DNA of 64,000 bases from Phallusia mammillata (taxonomy: Eukaryota > Chordata > Ascidiacea > Phlebobranchia > Ascidiidae), in contig QLIY01000729.1 in the NCBI GenBank assembly GCA_003260075.1, positions 1 to 64,000 on the forward strand, written 5' to 3'. Each line of letters opens with the position of its first letter. The first letter of the stretch is position 1. The notes under the pieces are model-generated. The model was given only the letters and a program-made list of their open reading frames with translations, was not told where the DNA came from and did no database searches. Shown piece after piece: positions 44,971 through 57,815 of the stretch. A program made the translations under genes and the position numbers.

Positions 44971-45300
44971 TATTATACCAAACCTAATTTCTTGTGCTGA
45001 ATCACTAACTTAACTTAATATCTGTCACGATGGTGAAAAAGGCACTGATTTAGGAAATATACGTTTGTTTTAAACAGCAACGACATGCCCCCCCCCCTGA
45101 AATGGACATCCCTCATTATAAGGTCTATTTCAATTTGCTTTTTTTATGTTACATTTGTTTTTCGTCTTATGGCGAGGAATTCCCCCCCCCCTCTTGTGCT
45201 GAATAACTAACTTAACTTAATATCTGTCACGATGGCAAAAAGGCACTGATTTAGGAAATATACGTTTGTTATAAACAACAACGACATGTGTATTGATAAC
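44831..45300. repeat. Allelic duplications, joins 45088-45097 and 45182-45191
   Basis: 44831-44915 recurs at 45098-45181, and 44992-45087 recurs at 45192-45290. Together they are a second allele of the hAT insertion locus. Confidence 0.82.
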
Positions 45301-45320
45301 ATTAGCGGTTGATAACGCAT

Positions 45321-45690
45321 ATGGGTTGCGAAAATTTCACCAATGTTCATTATTTGTCCGCTAGCTTCCATTTTAGCAAATGAAACTCAAATTTAGCCAA
45401 ATACGGTCACTTGTTGTCATTTTTGTTTGCCGTTGAGGCCAATAACATTTGATTCATTTGCTAATTGTTCAAAATGTCAGATGTCCATTTCAGTAATCTT
45501 ATCCCCCCCCCCCATGGGTTGCGAAAATTTCACCAATGTTCATTATTTGTCCGCTAGCTTCTATTTTAGCAAATGGAACTTAAATGTAGCCAAATACGGT
45601 CGCTTGTTGGCCTTGTTTTATTTGCTGTTGTTGCCACTTACATTTGATTTGCTACTTGAATACAAATGTCAGATGTCCATTTTAGTTATC
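45321..45690. repeat. Allelic duplication, join 45503-45513
   Basis: About 180-bp copies (atgggttgcgaaaatttcac), quite divergent (gttgtcattttt versus gttggccttgtt). Confidence 0.82.
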
Positions 45691-45901
45691 TCCTAGGAAA
45701 TTGCTTGATTTCATCCGTGATGTAGTAATGTCAGGTGTTTTATCGTTTGGCATTTCGTTTGAAATGTTTCAATGTCCATTTATCATTTGGCATGTTTTGT
45801 AGGTTGCATTTGCTCGTAAGTGAAGGTTAGGTTTTGTCTGTTTCCAATTCCGGATAGCAAAGACGTTGGCTAGTTGCTATATTAGCTATTTTCTTTATCT
45901 G

Positions 45902-46745
45902 ATTGGCATTGAAAAGTTCAAATAATAAAACATTTGGTATTAGATTTGTGCAGGGGTCAAAAAGGCCATGCAGCATTGAAATAGAAAATTTATCTGCTTT
46001 AAAATCGGGCTTGTTGTTTTGGTACGAAGGGCAGAAAAGGGACAAGGCCTTTATGCAACCACTAATTAAGATGTCTTGATTACCTGGGATTGGCAAACAA
46101 GGGTCTTGTTTTCGTTTTTAGCTGCACAAAAAGTGCACATCTTAACATTTCTTTATCGCTCATGTTCTGTTTTCTACTCAAGGTAAATATAGATTCGTTT
46201 TATATTCTTAAAGGTCTATTGGTGTCTGAATTTGCAGACAGCGGCAACGGAATCATAGTGTCAATCTTTTTGCTATACCACATCCAAGCATCATTGGTTT
46301 TGACCTACGAATAGTATATTTGTTAGCTTTGTGAACAAACCGATTGCGTTTTGTAGGAGCCCCCCCCCCATTGGCATTGAAAAGTTCAAATAATAAAACA
46401 TTTGGTATTAGATTTGTACAGGGGTCAAAAAGGCCACGCAGCATTGAAATAGGAAATTTCTCTGCTTTAAAAAAGGGACAAGGCCTTTATGCAACCACTA
46501 ATTAAGATGTCTTGATTAGCTGGGATTGGCAAACAAGGGTCTTGTTTTCGTTTTTAGCTTCACAAAAAGTGCACATCTTAACATTTCTTTATCGCGCATG
46601 TTCTGTTTTCTACTCATTTGTTTTATATTTTTAAAGGTCTATTGGTGTCTAAATCTGCAGACAGCGTCAACGGAATATATCATAGTGTCAATCTTTTTGC
46701 TAAACCACACAACCAAGCATCATTGGTTTTGACCTACGAATAGCA
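45902..46745. repeat. Allelic duplication, join 46360-46369
   Basis: The longest pair: 45902-46320 and 46370-46745, with SNPs and several indels, including loss of a segment near gcagaaaag in the right copy. Confidence 0.85.
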
Positions 46746-46939
46746 TAGCTTGACATTTTCTAACGCCAAGACGAACCGACGTTTAAACACTGATCATGGC
46801 AAATTGCAGTCAATTTGTTGGCTTTGTGAACAAACCGATTGCGTTCTGTGTGAGTACTTTGGTACCAATATTTATTTGTCATTAGTGTAGACATAAAATT
46901 GTTGCATTTATTTTTGTTAATGGACGAAGAGCCAAACCG

Positions 46940-47418
46940 AAAACAGGGATAAAAATAGTAAAACGAATCCATGCTTGCTGGTCACAAGGCATAGGTCGCA
47001 TTGGATTAGCAGTTAGTTGATACGGCGAATGCCTTGTCACCATGCAGCTGTACTGATGAGACCTTATAAGTAGAAACACTGTGGACTGTCGTCAACTTAC
47101 GAATTTTTTCTTGGTCCCCCCCCCCAAACAGGGATAAAAATAGTAAAACGAATCCATGCTTGCTGGTCACAAGACATAGGTTGCATTGGATTAACAGTTA
47201 GCTGATACGGCCAATATGTGTGTGCCTTATTTAAAACAGGGTTGACCTTTAAGGTGACCTACCTTATCAGTGGCCCCCCCCCCAAGGTTGTAGTTAATGT
47301 AAACGGTTTTGTATCTTAAACTGTGGAATTGGACGCTTTTCGGAAATAAATACAGTGTATGTATGTGCCTTATTTAAAACAGGGCTGACCTTTAAGGTGA
47401 CCTACCTTATCAGCGACC
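46940..47418. repeat. Allelic duplications, joins 47116-47125 and 47274-47283
   Basis: 46940-47020 recurs at 47126-47210. 47215-47273 recurs at 47361-47418. Confidence 0.8.
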
Positions 47419-48335
47419 CCGAACCAAAGCTAAATCTTGATGAAGCGCATCCCATGGAATGTTAATCGAGTACCAACGCAAGTGGCCGAATGATTTTAAA
47501 ATGCCGTGCAAACTGATACACCTGTGCTGGGAGCGTTTCCACAAACTGATGTATTTTGCACAGGTGTATGTCTGCATTGAAAACCGGATTTACACGCAAT
47601 GTGCGCATATTTGTGGTTGCAGTTTGGCACCTCGTTTTGAGGTTTATTTCAACGATGGTTGCTGTCAGTTGTAACAAAGATTTAACGGTTTGAGGTACAA
47701 AAAGGGTTGAAAATCGTTTTTCTAATGGCTTGACGCATATAGACATTTATGCGATAATGTAATTTTAGAGTGTTTGTCAAAACGCTTTTACTGGATGTCA
47801 TTTTATGATAAGATACATAGCAAAAGTTTTTACTGCACAAATGTTTGCATTTGACCTTTCATTCACCTCACCGAACGCCATGTATACATGCATTTGGCCC
47901 ATTCACTGGGTTGGCATTCATGTGATTTCTGTATTGTGGTTTTGCAGGGTCTTGCGCATTGCATTGGCTAGATATTATGCAGATTACTGCTGATGTCTGG
48001 TGTGTGAAAATGAGCTCCGTCGCACTTTGTAGCTTGCAATTTGGCAATAAGATTTAACACAACTACTAGCAATGGCCTTGACAGGTAGGCAAACTGTTGG
48101 ACGATTCTACTTCCTATTGTTAAGTTGTATTGCTGCTTGTTCAGACAATTTTGCTGAAAGACTTGTTGCTACCTTTTGGGGAAACGTCTGTTGTTGTTGT
48201 GTTAGGGACAGGGTGTTGAATGGTTAAGGTTGGTTTGTCTGAAGACTTTTTTTTTCTTTTTTGTGACTCTCATAATAATATCTGTAAACTGCCATTGTTT
48301 AATTAACAGAATCGAGTAGTAGCTTGAATTTAAAA

Positions 48336-48775
48336 TAATAACTTGGATCGCCAAGAAAAGTATTTCATCAGAGATATAAAGTTTAATCAAATGTTGCGTG
48401 AGCCTATTACTGTTTTAATACACAACTTTGAATGTTTCAATACGACTTATATGCAAACAACTCTAAAGGTTGCGAAAACGAAATCCCCCCCCCCAATAAC
48501 TTGGAAAAGAATTTGATCAAAAACATAGAGTTTAAATTGCATGAGAATCGTTTTATGTGAGCCTTTAACTGTTTTAATACACTACTTTGTTTCTAGTCGT
48601 TGCTGAGGTTTAAAATCATAACTAGGATCGTAAAGAAAAGTATTTGATCAGAGATATGAAGTTTAATCAAGTTTTGTGTCAGCCTATTACTGTTTTAATG
48701 CACAACTTTGTATGTTTCAATAAGACTTATGCGCAAACAACTCTAAAGGATTGCGAAAACATGACTCTAAAGGTT
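48336..48775. repeat. Three-fold repeat, join 48485-48494
   Basis: The unit aataactkggatcg ... gcctattactgttttaatac ... acaactctaaagg occurs three times at about 48336, 48495 and 48616. Only one border is a C-run, so one duplication may be real. Confidence 0.65.
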
Positions 48776-48785
48776 GCGAAACACA

Positions 48786-48820
48786 TGACGTCATCACTTA
48801 TACGTAAGTTCGTGACGTCA
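48786..48820. promoter_or_regulatory. Pair of full CRE palindromes
   Basis: TGACGTCA at 48786-48793 and again at 48813-48820, separated by tatacgta. Similar pairs in related sequence at 21945-21985 and 60763-60810 suggest a dispersed repeat, so function is doubtful. Confidence 0.4.
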
Positions 48821-50130
48821 TAAAACGATTTTGAAACTATTTGGTGGTTGTTTTTCACTTCTGTATTTCAATGTTTAAAATTACAGTTTTTGAAAGATTT
48901 TCGTTTTTTTATCAGTGTGCAGATGAAATGTGTAATTTTGTTCGATTTGACCGTGGGATTTATACGGAAATAGCGGTTTTATCCATGTAACACCATGTTT
49001 AGAACCGCCACCTTGCAAATCATTGGGTTTGTTGGTAATTCGAATCTTGCAACCGAAAATTCCGATCCTTGCTGCGAAATATTTCATATGAACTAAAAGT
49101 CAAAACTGTGCAATTTTGAAACACATAATTTGACCCAGTTTGAAGAATTGAAATCATGAAATTCCTCAAAAATAGAAATTGTCGTGGATGGGCAATATCT
49201 AAACCTCCAACAGCCGCCATGCATACCGACGATAACTGTGCAAATTGTTAAAAGACTCGAAATTTGAGAGGACTGTCTCAACTGCCAACAGAATCAGTCA
49301 GTAAATTAGAAAGTAGGAATATATATTTCGCCTAATAATGGCATCATCAGTTCCTGAAAAACGCAATAGATCAACACCAAAATATCAAGAATGTAAAACA
49401 AACACAATGTTCTAAGCAACTCAACAACGCGAGTGTCGCCAAACACAAAATCGTTAAAAACCTTGCAAACCCAGCAACGTCTGGAAAACCTAAAGGTAAC
49501 ACCTGTGAAAACTTCAAAAATAAACTATCATCCGACGATGAATATGCGTGAAAACGGAATTTGATATTGTTGATATAAATTTTTGGCTCTATTGTAAAAC
49601 GTTGGAAAAAATAAATTGTTTAGGTTGGCCAAGGACCAAGTTAGCTATACATATTTGCAGTATATCAACAACAAAAGTTATATGCACATAGAAAGGACTT
49701 TACTTAATAGAATCTTTTTTTCCTCTTTCAATTTATTTTTCAGTATTTCTAAAGCTTTTTATGGATTTCCTAAACCTACTAGTGATACGACGGTTTGGAA
49801 AAGAAGCAAAAATGTTCTACAAGCAGAAAATTATCAAAAAACAAAACGGTTACTAGTTAACAAATTATGCTATTGCCCAAAAGTGAATCGAAAACATTTA
49901 CTCGTTCGACAATTTACAGCTTTATTAAAATACGGTCTATAAAGATCACTAAATCTCTTGTTTTAAACCTCACATTTCGTTGAGGGTAATTTTTATCCAT
50001 CTGAGCATTGCAAATTTTATTCAGGTAGGTTCCAAGTCATCTTAGGTCAGGTGATTATCTCTCCTAAGCTGTGGTCACGCGAATTCATTCGGGCGTGGTT
50101 TAAACAGAGAGCTAAGCCAAGAACGTGATT

Positions 50131-50400
50131 ACAGGTCAACTTTTCAGGGGGCTAAGCTCAACATACCAGTTTAAGCCGGGAACGCCTGTGCACAATTTTG
50201 CTCTGCGCTCAAGCGTTGATGTTACACGAGAACATATCAGACCGTTGAAAGATTGGTCAGTCCCCCCCCCCAGGTCAACTTTTCAGGGGGCTAAGCTCAA
50301 CATACCAGTTTAAGCCGGGGACGCCTGTGCACAATTTTGCTTATCACTGAAGCGTTGATGTTACACGAGAACATAACAAACCGTTGAAAGATTGGTCAGC
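50131..50400. repeat. Allelic duplication, join 50262-50271
   Basis: About 128-bp copies (aggtcaacttttcagggggc). Confidence 0.85.
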
Positions 50401-50999
50401 CAAGTGTTTACTGATTTCCAGCGGACAGTTTTTGCTGAGTTCAGGGTTTAGTTTTATTGCGTAAGCTATATAGCTTACTATAGGTGTGGAGAAAAATTTG
50501 GTCAAATGTTTTTGGAAGGTTGCGTGTTTTTCCTTATTTCTAAGAAATGTCCTTGTTTTTGACTCGAGTCCTTATTTTGTCTTATTTTCAACAATTACAA
50601 GTCAAATCCCTGCTACAAGTATACAAGTAAACCTAGACCTGGGCTGTCGTGAGATGAAATGCAAAAATGTGTTCAAAAACGTTTGTTTCGTTTCGTACGA
50701 CAATGTAATTCTAGGAACCTTCTTACTAAAAATCGTGTGGTATTTTCAATTCAAGTCACATATAAATCAAACATTGCAACTTTTTTAAATACGAGTTAAT
50801 TTTGCGAACTAAACGTAGCACTTTATTATTATTTTAAGACATGGTGTTGTAACATTCGAACACAGTGCTGCAAACTAACTACCTTTTATTTTATAGATTG
50901 CTGTGTCTTAATATGCTCAGTAGTTGATAAAGAAAGCGCTCTGTGGCGTTAGGACTGTCAATTTTAAACCAGCTGAATCAAAAGCATTGGACTTCATTG

Positions 51000-51055
51000 T
51001 CGTTTGAGATTGAGTTTGATGGGTTTCGAACCCACGCCCTATGGACCAGGAGACT
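51000..51055 (-). repeat. tRNA-like SINE fragment
   Basis: The complement reads catagggcgtgggttcgaaa, with a B-box match. No acceptor stem or A box is visible, so it is not called a tRNA gene. Confidence 0.4.
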
Positions 51056-51391
51056 TTATTCAGGTTTATGTATTTTTTTGCTCGGACAAAGCGGCTGCGT
51101 TGTTAACTGATCCAGTAAAAACAAATGAAAGTAAATACACTGATGTTAAATTTAGCTATTGTTAAACATTTCACTATTAAATGTTTTTACACTACCGCAC
51201 TAAAATACGGGCTTTCTCGTAGTTATGTTGCTAATTAAAACAAATAGGGCTTGTTAAAGCGATGTGTTGGATTTTAACGTTCAAACGTTTGTGGTACACT
51301 TATTGAATAATTGTAGTGTTGAATTTCCCCTTCAAGAACAATTTTAACTTGAATTGACACAAATTGTTTTTCACAGGCACAAGGTTAACTG

Positions 51392-51640
51392 TATACGACC
51401 CTGTACAACCAATTAATGAAGGCTCTTGTAAATTTTCGTGTGAAACATGTTAGCTAAGCAGTTTTGTGTGGCAGATAACTTGACACTGACTTACACTAAT
51501 GTATATCTCCCCCCCCCCCTACGACCCTGTACAACCAATTAATGAAGGCTCTTGTAAATTTTCGTGTAAAACATGTTAGCTAAGCAGTTTTGTATGGCAG
51601 ATAACATGACACTGACTTACATTAATGTTTTGTGTCTGTT
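51392..51640. repeat. Allelic duplication, join 51509-51519
   Basis: About 117-bp copies (tacgaccctgtacaaccaat). Confidence 0.85.
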
Positions 51641-51875
51641 CACCCTATAGCACAGACCCACAAACTTACATTACAAGTTTAGGTAACGCTTAAGGTAGTT
51701 CTATTCACTATTTTTAAACTTTTAGTCTTCTGTTTGGTTTATTGTTTTCCGTGATTATGGTAGAGGGCCTTTGCTTTGAAAGTTGCTTCATGTATTTAGG
51801 TTTTATGTCAAGGAATAGATTTCTATAAAAAGCCCTTGTGTAAGTACAAATGTTATAGACTAACTAACAAGAATT

Positions 51876-52045
51876 GTCAGTCAGCCCTTTAAGTTTGGAA
51901 AAAGGGTTTGATTCGGGTCTGACTTTACACTCCTTATCTGTGCCGCAATTTTACCAACTTTTGGGCTTTTTTTTAAAACAAAACCGTGTTCGGCCATGTT
52001 TCGTGCTTGTACTACGGGTTTAGGCCCACTTACAGCTCTGTTTTA
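51876..52045. repeat. Interspersed repeat of the ggcctgactttacac type
   Basis: Contains tcagccctttaagtttgg, gggtctgactttacac and a ttcggccatg tail, related to 13915-14115. Confidence 0.5.
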
Positions 52046-53030
52046 GCTAACGCTTTTGGCGTTACTATATGTTTTTTTAAAGGTAGTTTAAAATAGGTAC
52101 ATGTGTATGTTGAAAAAACATGTTATTTGAATCATGTTTAAATAAGTATGTTCTGCATACTGTGCGTTGTGCGGCAATTGATGCTAGACTTTACAACACC
52201 TTTATTTTGCTATGCTACGTCGGGTGTTAAAAACTGCTTGTCGGTAATAGTCTGTTGGTTGTTTGTAGAACAATCCACTCACGTATATTACGCTTGCATT
52301 AACAAACCCGTTGTTTTGCCATGCGGCCTCGAGGGTCTGATACTGCGTGTCTGATGAGCGGAAACAGGAGGATGTTGTTGGAATACGGTTGAGTTAGGTT
52401 TGCCACGCGTGAAGTTATTGTGTTTCCGCTGTTGTAACTGCTACTGAAGAAACTTTCGCCTGAATTTTGAGTGGATTCGTTTGATCAAAATTGACTCGTA
52501 TTTCACTCGTATCACAAAGCAAAAACAGTCAATACAAAACTAAAAACGTGTTTCATTTCATAACTTTGTAATTTGTCATATCAATTAGGCGCATTTTTAA
52601 ATGATTGAATGTTGTTTATTAGGTCGCTGAAAAGCATCTGATTTTCTGCGATAAATAGTTTAAAAAAAGGGTATTAATATGTCAAATTTGAAATATATAT
52701 GCGGTAAAGACCAAATTTGTTACCATTTTCGTGCTAAAATAAAAGTGAAAGTGCACAATGCAAAAATCCGTATTTAAAACTAATTGTGATCTATTCACAA
52801 AAATAAAGAGTTTACCGAAATAATATTGCAGCAAAAAACACTGCAGTGCATTTATGTTCATGAACTAACAGCTACTCAGGGTTCATTATTTAGTGGGTGT
52901 AGTTGGAATTTATTGAACCTTTTCAGAAACGTGCCACTTCACACCAGCCAGAAATCACACCACGATTCCTATACCACGTGTTGATACGTCCAACACGCAA
53001 GGAAAGTTACTTAACCGTAAATGTAAGCTC

Positions 53031-53230
53031 CTGTCATCCACAGGAATTGAACCATGATTTCCTTCTCAACGGCAAAAGGTTTGTTAAGCGTGAAATTTTC
53101 ACAAAAGGGTTGTTACCTTAAATCGCCCCCCCCCCCTGTCATCCACAGGAATTGAACCATGATTTCCTTCTCAACGGCAAAAGCTTTGTTAAGCGAGAAA
53201 TGTGCACAAAAGGGTTGTTACCTTAAATCA
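53031..53230. repeat. Allelic duplication, join 53126-53136
   Basis: About 94-bp copies (tgtcatccacaggaattgaa). Confidence 0.85.
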
Positions 53231-53757
53231 TGCGCTGCTTCAAACTTGGACGTAACAATTTCTTTTCTCTCATCGGATAAAGTGGTGATATTTTGCGAAC
53301 CAGGCGTATAACCGAGAATAGAAATTGTACACGTTTTTATGGTGAATGATTTTGAATATTATTTAACACCGACTTGGTTTAGTTTTACAGGAGAGAAAAT
53401 GGAAAAAAATCACTAAACTTTTGTTCATTGAAAAACACAACGGCCAAAATAGATTACATGCGATATACTTTTTTGGTCAGATGTTTGGGCAAATAGTCAT
53501 CATCATTTGATATCATTTGGGTTCCATTAAAATTATAAACAGATCCTTGTTTAGAGTTACAAAGTCTGTTTATTGTGATAACAACTACAGTTATATGTAC
53601 TACTTCTTTACACAACGTATTTTATTATGTCCAAATTATGGAAGATTTAGCGCTTCTAAATACAGGTTAAATGTGTTTGCGTCAAAAAGCTCGAATGTTA
53701 TTCATTTTTTTGCCCCGAAACTATAAGGTCTTAGCACCGGTTGCGCATGTTATAAAC

Positions 53758-53761
53758 CAGT

Positions 53762-53860
<99 letters not shown>

Positions 53861-53908
53861 TTCCAGCGTACCACTAGTGGTATGCGTACCACAGTTTGAG
53901 AACCACTG
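53758..53908. mobile_element. hAT element whose interior is an unfilled gap
   Basis: The left boundary is CAGTA directly before a 98-C run (53763-53860). The right part reads accactagtggtatgcgtac and ends cagtttgagaaccactg. Identical 8-bp flanks ttataaac stand at 53750-53757 and 53909-53916, so the C-run replaces most of a hAT insertion. Confidence 0.82.
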
Positions 53909-53916
53909 TTATAAAC

Positions 53917-55432
53917 GGAGTAAACTTTCAAAGTTAACATTTTATTATTATCGGTGACATTAAACTCGTTTTTCGATTGTGCTTCTCATGTCAAAAGCAT
54001 TCCAACAATTTGTTGATTCGTACATGTTTTGTAAAGCTTGTTGCTTTAAATGTTAAAAACCCGCTTTCAATAAGAAACACACAAAGGGCGGCAGCGGTAA
54101 AGATGATAATTGGCGAGTATATCATGATGTTGCACATTAACATCACATTTTGCGCCACAGTGTACATGTGATTTTGAGGTAAACGACGTGTTTTTGACCG
54201 GTTTTTCACATCTGCGTGACTGCGTACAAACACCAGCATTCAATTCCGACTCCTCCTTTTTTTCTGCACCGCGACATGAGGTTTATAAGCAGACCTCTGG
54301 TTGAAAAGCGCCCAGACTGATTTTCGACGTTTCAGCAGCATTTTGTGTAGCGAAGTAATAGCTCAGATATGCGTCGCGTGATATTTAAGTGGCAGTCTTA
54401 TAACTAGCGCAATGGTTCTCAAATTTTTATTCTGCTTAGTTCAGCATGTTTGTTGAGACCAAACCCAATCGTATGTCTAAATTTAGTTTTTAAACAAAGA
54501 TTTAGGTAAAAGAACCTGTTGTGCGTACTTGGTAGATTAGTGCGTTTGGCTGTTAGTGGACAAATTGACTCGTACTATGTTAGAAGTGAGACAGTATAAA
54601 TATAAATGTTGCAGAAGCGTTTCGATCTGTTTATGGCCAGAGAATTTGAGTAGTTTTCAAGTCATTCAAACTGTTCATATATTTTCCCCAACGTCTTGTT
54701 GGTGATTTTTAATTCTTTACCAGCATCGAATACAACACTGTCTGCAAAAGTATTTGTTTTGGTCAAAATTATGCGCTACAGCTGGCTAAAAGTTTGGAAA
54801 AAAACAGTAGTTTACACTTTTTCTTAAGACACTTATATTTTAATAGCAAAGCATCATCGCATCACCAAAGCATGAATTATAAGTTTTAAAAAAATAGCAA
54901 GGAAAAGAACCATGTACTGATTCTACGTTCAGCTGTCTAGCAACTAGTATTATCTCAATTTCTGCGCACAACTTATTTTTGGTTGCTAATTTGTTTTGTC
55001 CCTCGGGGCGATCTGCGCCTCGTCACATAGTGATAGTTTCCATGGTAACCGCGTGCACGCCATCACGTGATTTCAATGTCAAGTATCTTTAACTGTGAAA
55101 TCAGCGTCTGTCGTGTGTCTGCGGAAATACACTTACGAAAGACAAGCTGATTAAGAGTGACTAATCGGTTTTAAGGACTTTGGGTGTTTTGTTTGTACTG
55201 TATGTAAAAAGCTTCATACTTTCTGATGATTAATCAATTGCTGTCTGCGCAAATAGTTGGAGACACTTTTGTGAAAGGGAGTAATGCATTTGCATGGTTG
55301 GTGCAAAATTTGGGAAAGTGTAAATTCAAATTTATCAGGATGAAGTAAACGAATTTGAAAGAAACGTTAATGAGAAGTCCTTTAACGGACAGAAAAAAGA
55401 CTAAAAACATGAGATACGACAACGACCTAAAC
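53917..55432. other. No gene recognised; holds the X-box/E-box pair
   Basis: AT-rich except 54990-55080. No coding exon recognised. Confidence 0.5.
55036..55071. promoter_or_regulatory. RFX X-box palindrome next to an E-box
   Basis: GTTTCCATGGTAACC (55036-55050) fits the RFX X-box consensus. ATCACGTGAT (55062-55071) is a palindromic E-box 11 bp downstream. Both lie in a locally CpG-richer stretch. No exon was found close by. Confidence 0.5.
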
Positions 55433-55629
55433 CAGTAGTTCCCAACCATTATCGACGAATTCATCACCTAACAATTCAAAAAATTTTCATTCCTCCCAAT
55501 GGACTACTATAGAAAGATCGTTTAAAATTGCATCTTTATTAACTTTACAGGCCATATTCCCGGAGCTTAAGTATCTATTTACAAACCACATGTAAAAAAT
55601 GTAAATTTCTCCCCGTTTGGGAACCACTT
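55433..55629. mobile_element. Non-autonomous hAT element, slightly decayed
   Basis: About 197 bp. Ends CAGTAGTTCCCAACC and gtttgggaaccactt are imperfect inverted repeats. Flanks acctaaac and ccctaaac agree in 7 of 8 bases. Confidence 0.8.
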
Positions 55630-55637
55630 CCCTAAAC

Positions 55638-57069
55638 AGAGCACTTTATTGATTCTTAAATAATTTTTTGGGGTTTCAAAATCTACGTAATTTATTTTCC
55701 TCACCTGTGAAGTTAATGGTAGATTTAAGACAGGTGGTAAACAAGTATATGTTGCTTACAGCGTTGTATGATGCAGCTACCTTCCGGTTAGAGGGCTAGC
55801 AACGTCCATCAAACAGCAACAAACACTCGCATGAAAATATGAGTCACTACTAATTAGAGAGCTGCCATAATTGTTAATTACCGTCTTCCTGTTTTTCTAC
55901 ACCTATTTTTTACGACCTCCTGTGAAGTTAAGCGTTAACTTCCTATCGCGGCGCAAGTAAAAAAACTACGAGGGTTTCTGCAAATTTGGTTGGCGGTATT
56001 TGCTCCCAATACGTGGTGATGTATTTTTTTAGACTTTTATGTTTGTCGTGTTGAAAATTGTGTATGGAAGTTAAAAATCATGTCTTTTTTGTGATATTTT
56101 TTTTGTAAACATAAGTTTTTGAGTGTTGTTGGCTGTAGATTTGGGCATCACAAGAAAAGTAGAAAAATTCAAAATGTTTTCCTTTTCATAGACGGATCTG
56201 TTCGTCATTAAGGAATATAACGGCCTAAATTACATGTAAAAAGCGACATGCTTAAATTTCCAAAGGTTTAAGTAAATGATTGTATCACCATAAAACCATG
56301 AGCATTTGACGAAGCGTTTTTAAAAATTACCTTTTTTGGCCATCATATTTCTAAACAGAGTTGTAACTATGCTTTTCTAAAACCACGAATGTTTGTACTT
56401 AACAAGTAGTTGAAGGGTCAATTTTATTCTTAACCCACCTTGTCACACAGTGACCGATGCGTTCAAGTTTCTGGGAAAGCCAAGTCAATCACCTGCTTGA
56501 TTAGGTTTACGTTTTGCCCTAGGCAGTAAAGCGTAAAGATTGTTTTTGTAGTGGGCCAAAAAAAACAGTCTGGAAAAAAAAAATTTTTTGGCGCCCAGAT
56601 CCGAAATGTTTGACAACCGCTGACATATATACTACACGATTTCAACTTTGAATCAACTTCACTGGTTTTAGCGTTCGACATTTGTCACATAAAGGAAAAA
56701 TAAATAAAATTACAGACCTATAGGGCAAAAGGTTATGGGGTTAGCAACATGTTATTGATGAAAACCACATAATTTTACTCACGCAATGGCATTTCTGTGC
56801 GATCCTTGTTGGTTTCTCATTATTCCGGCGTTCCTTGGTAGGCTGGTGTCAGTTTCAATTGTTCACACCACTGATATTATAGATTTTTGAAACCCAATCT
56901 TACCGTCGGTCGGGGGTCATTCTTATTACATCTGTCAATCATATACCACCCGGCCCTAATTAAACGTGCCTGTAGGTTTTCAATTTTTTATTTCAATAAC
57001 TACCTCAGAAAGGTTACTAATTTGAAAAAAAATCAGTTACTGGATGCAGTAGGAATTTTGACAATGCAA
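55638..57069. other. No gene recognised
   Basis: AT-rich. A hAT-like right end gtttgacaaccgctg occurs near 56623 without a partner. Confidence 0.5.
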
Positions 57070-57257
57070 AAGTAAACTTTGGTTAATCCGGACCAGTTCA
57101 GACCAAAAATTTGTCCAGATGAGGCGAAGATCCGGATTAAGCGATGTCGACGATTAGTTAAAGCCTTGCCACATTACAAATCATTTGTACCTCAAGTTTC
57201 GTCCGAATTAGGCGAAGATTCGGTATAACTGAATCCAGTTTAACCGAAGTTTAATGT
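57070..57257. mobile_element. Palindromic MITE, CAGTAAACCTCGG family
   Basis: Begins agtaaactttggttaatcc and ends taaccgaagttta, with catttgtacctcaagtttcg inside. Its right half is repeated at 57500-57587 by an assembly join. Confidence 0.65.
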
Positions 57258-57815
57258 ACGCAGACTAATTTTACATTTACTATAAAACTACCAAGTGTGT
57301 AAAAATGACAGATGTTCTGGCAGCTATGTAAGGCAAAGGTTAACAGATACTAATGTATCCTGTACAACAATTTAATAACGTCTAAAAACACAACCCTTAT
57401 AGTAACTTAATTTCCCTAATCCCTCGTGTATTTGTCATGTTATGTTAGCTAGCACAGTAAGTGTTGTGGTTTTCAAATCGTGTTCCTTCCCCCCCCCCCA
57501 TTACAAATCATTTGTACCTCAAGTTTCGTCCGAATTAGGCGAAGATCCGGATTAACCGAATCCGATTTAACCGAAGTTTAATGTACGCAGACATGTATTA
57601 CATTTAATAAAAGGCCACAAATCGTGCAAAAAAGACAGATGTGTTCGCAGGTAATGTAGGGCAAGGGTTAATAGATGTCAATGGACCCTGTGCAAAAATT
57701 TAATAACGCTTAAAAAAGCAACCCTTACAGTAACTTAATTTCCCTAATCCCTCGTGTATGTGTCATGTTATGTTAGCTAGCACAGTAAGTGTTGTGGTTT
57801 TCAAACCGTGTTCCT
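57173..57815. repeat. Allelic duplication, join 57489-57499
   Basis: About 315-bp copies (cattacaaatcatttgtacc) with many SNPs. Confidence 0.85.

Noticed and set aside
49616-49942. 108-codon open frame on the + strand
   Set aside because: Low-information AT-rich translation without a domain or neighbouring exons.
38719-51055. tRNA genes at several ggttcgaatcc motifs
   Set aside because: Only isolated A- or B-box-like strings, without a full cloverleaf or acceptor stem; more likely SINEs.
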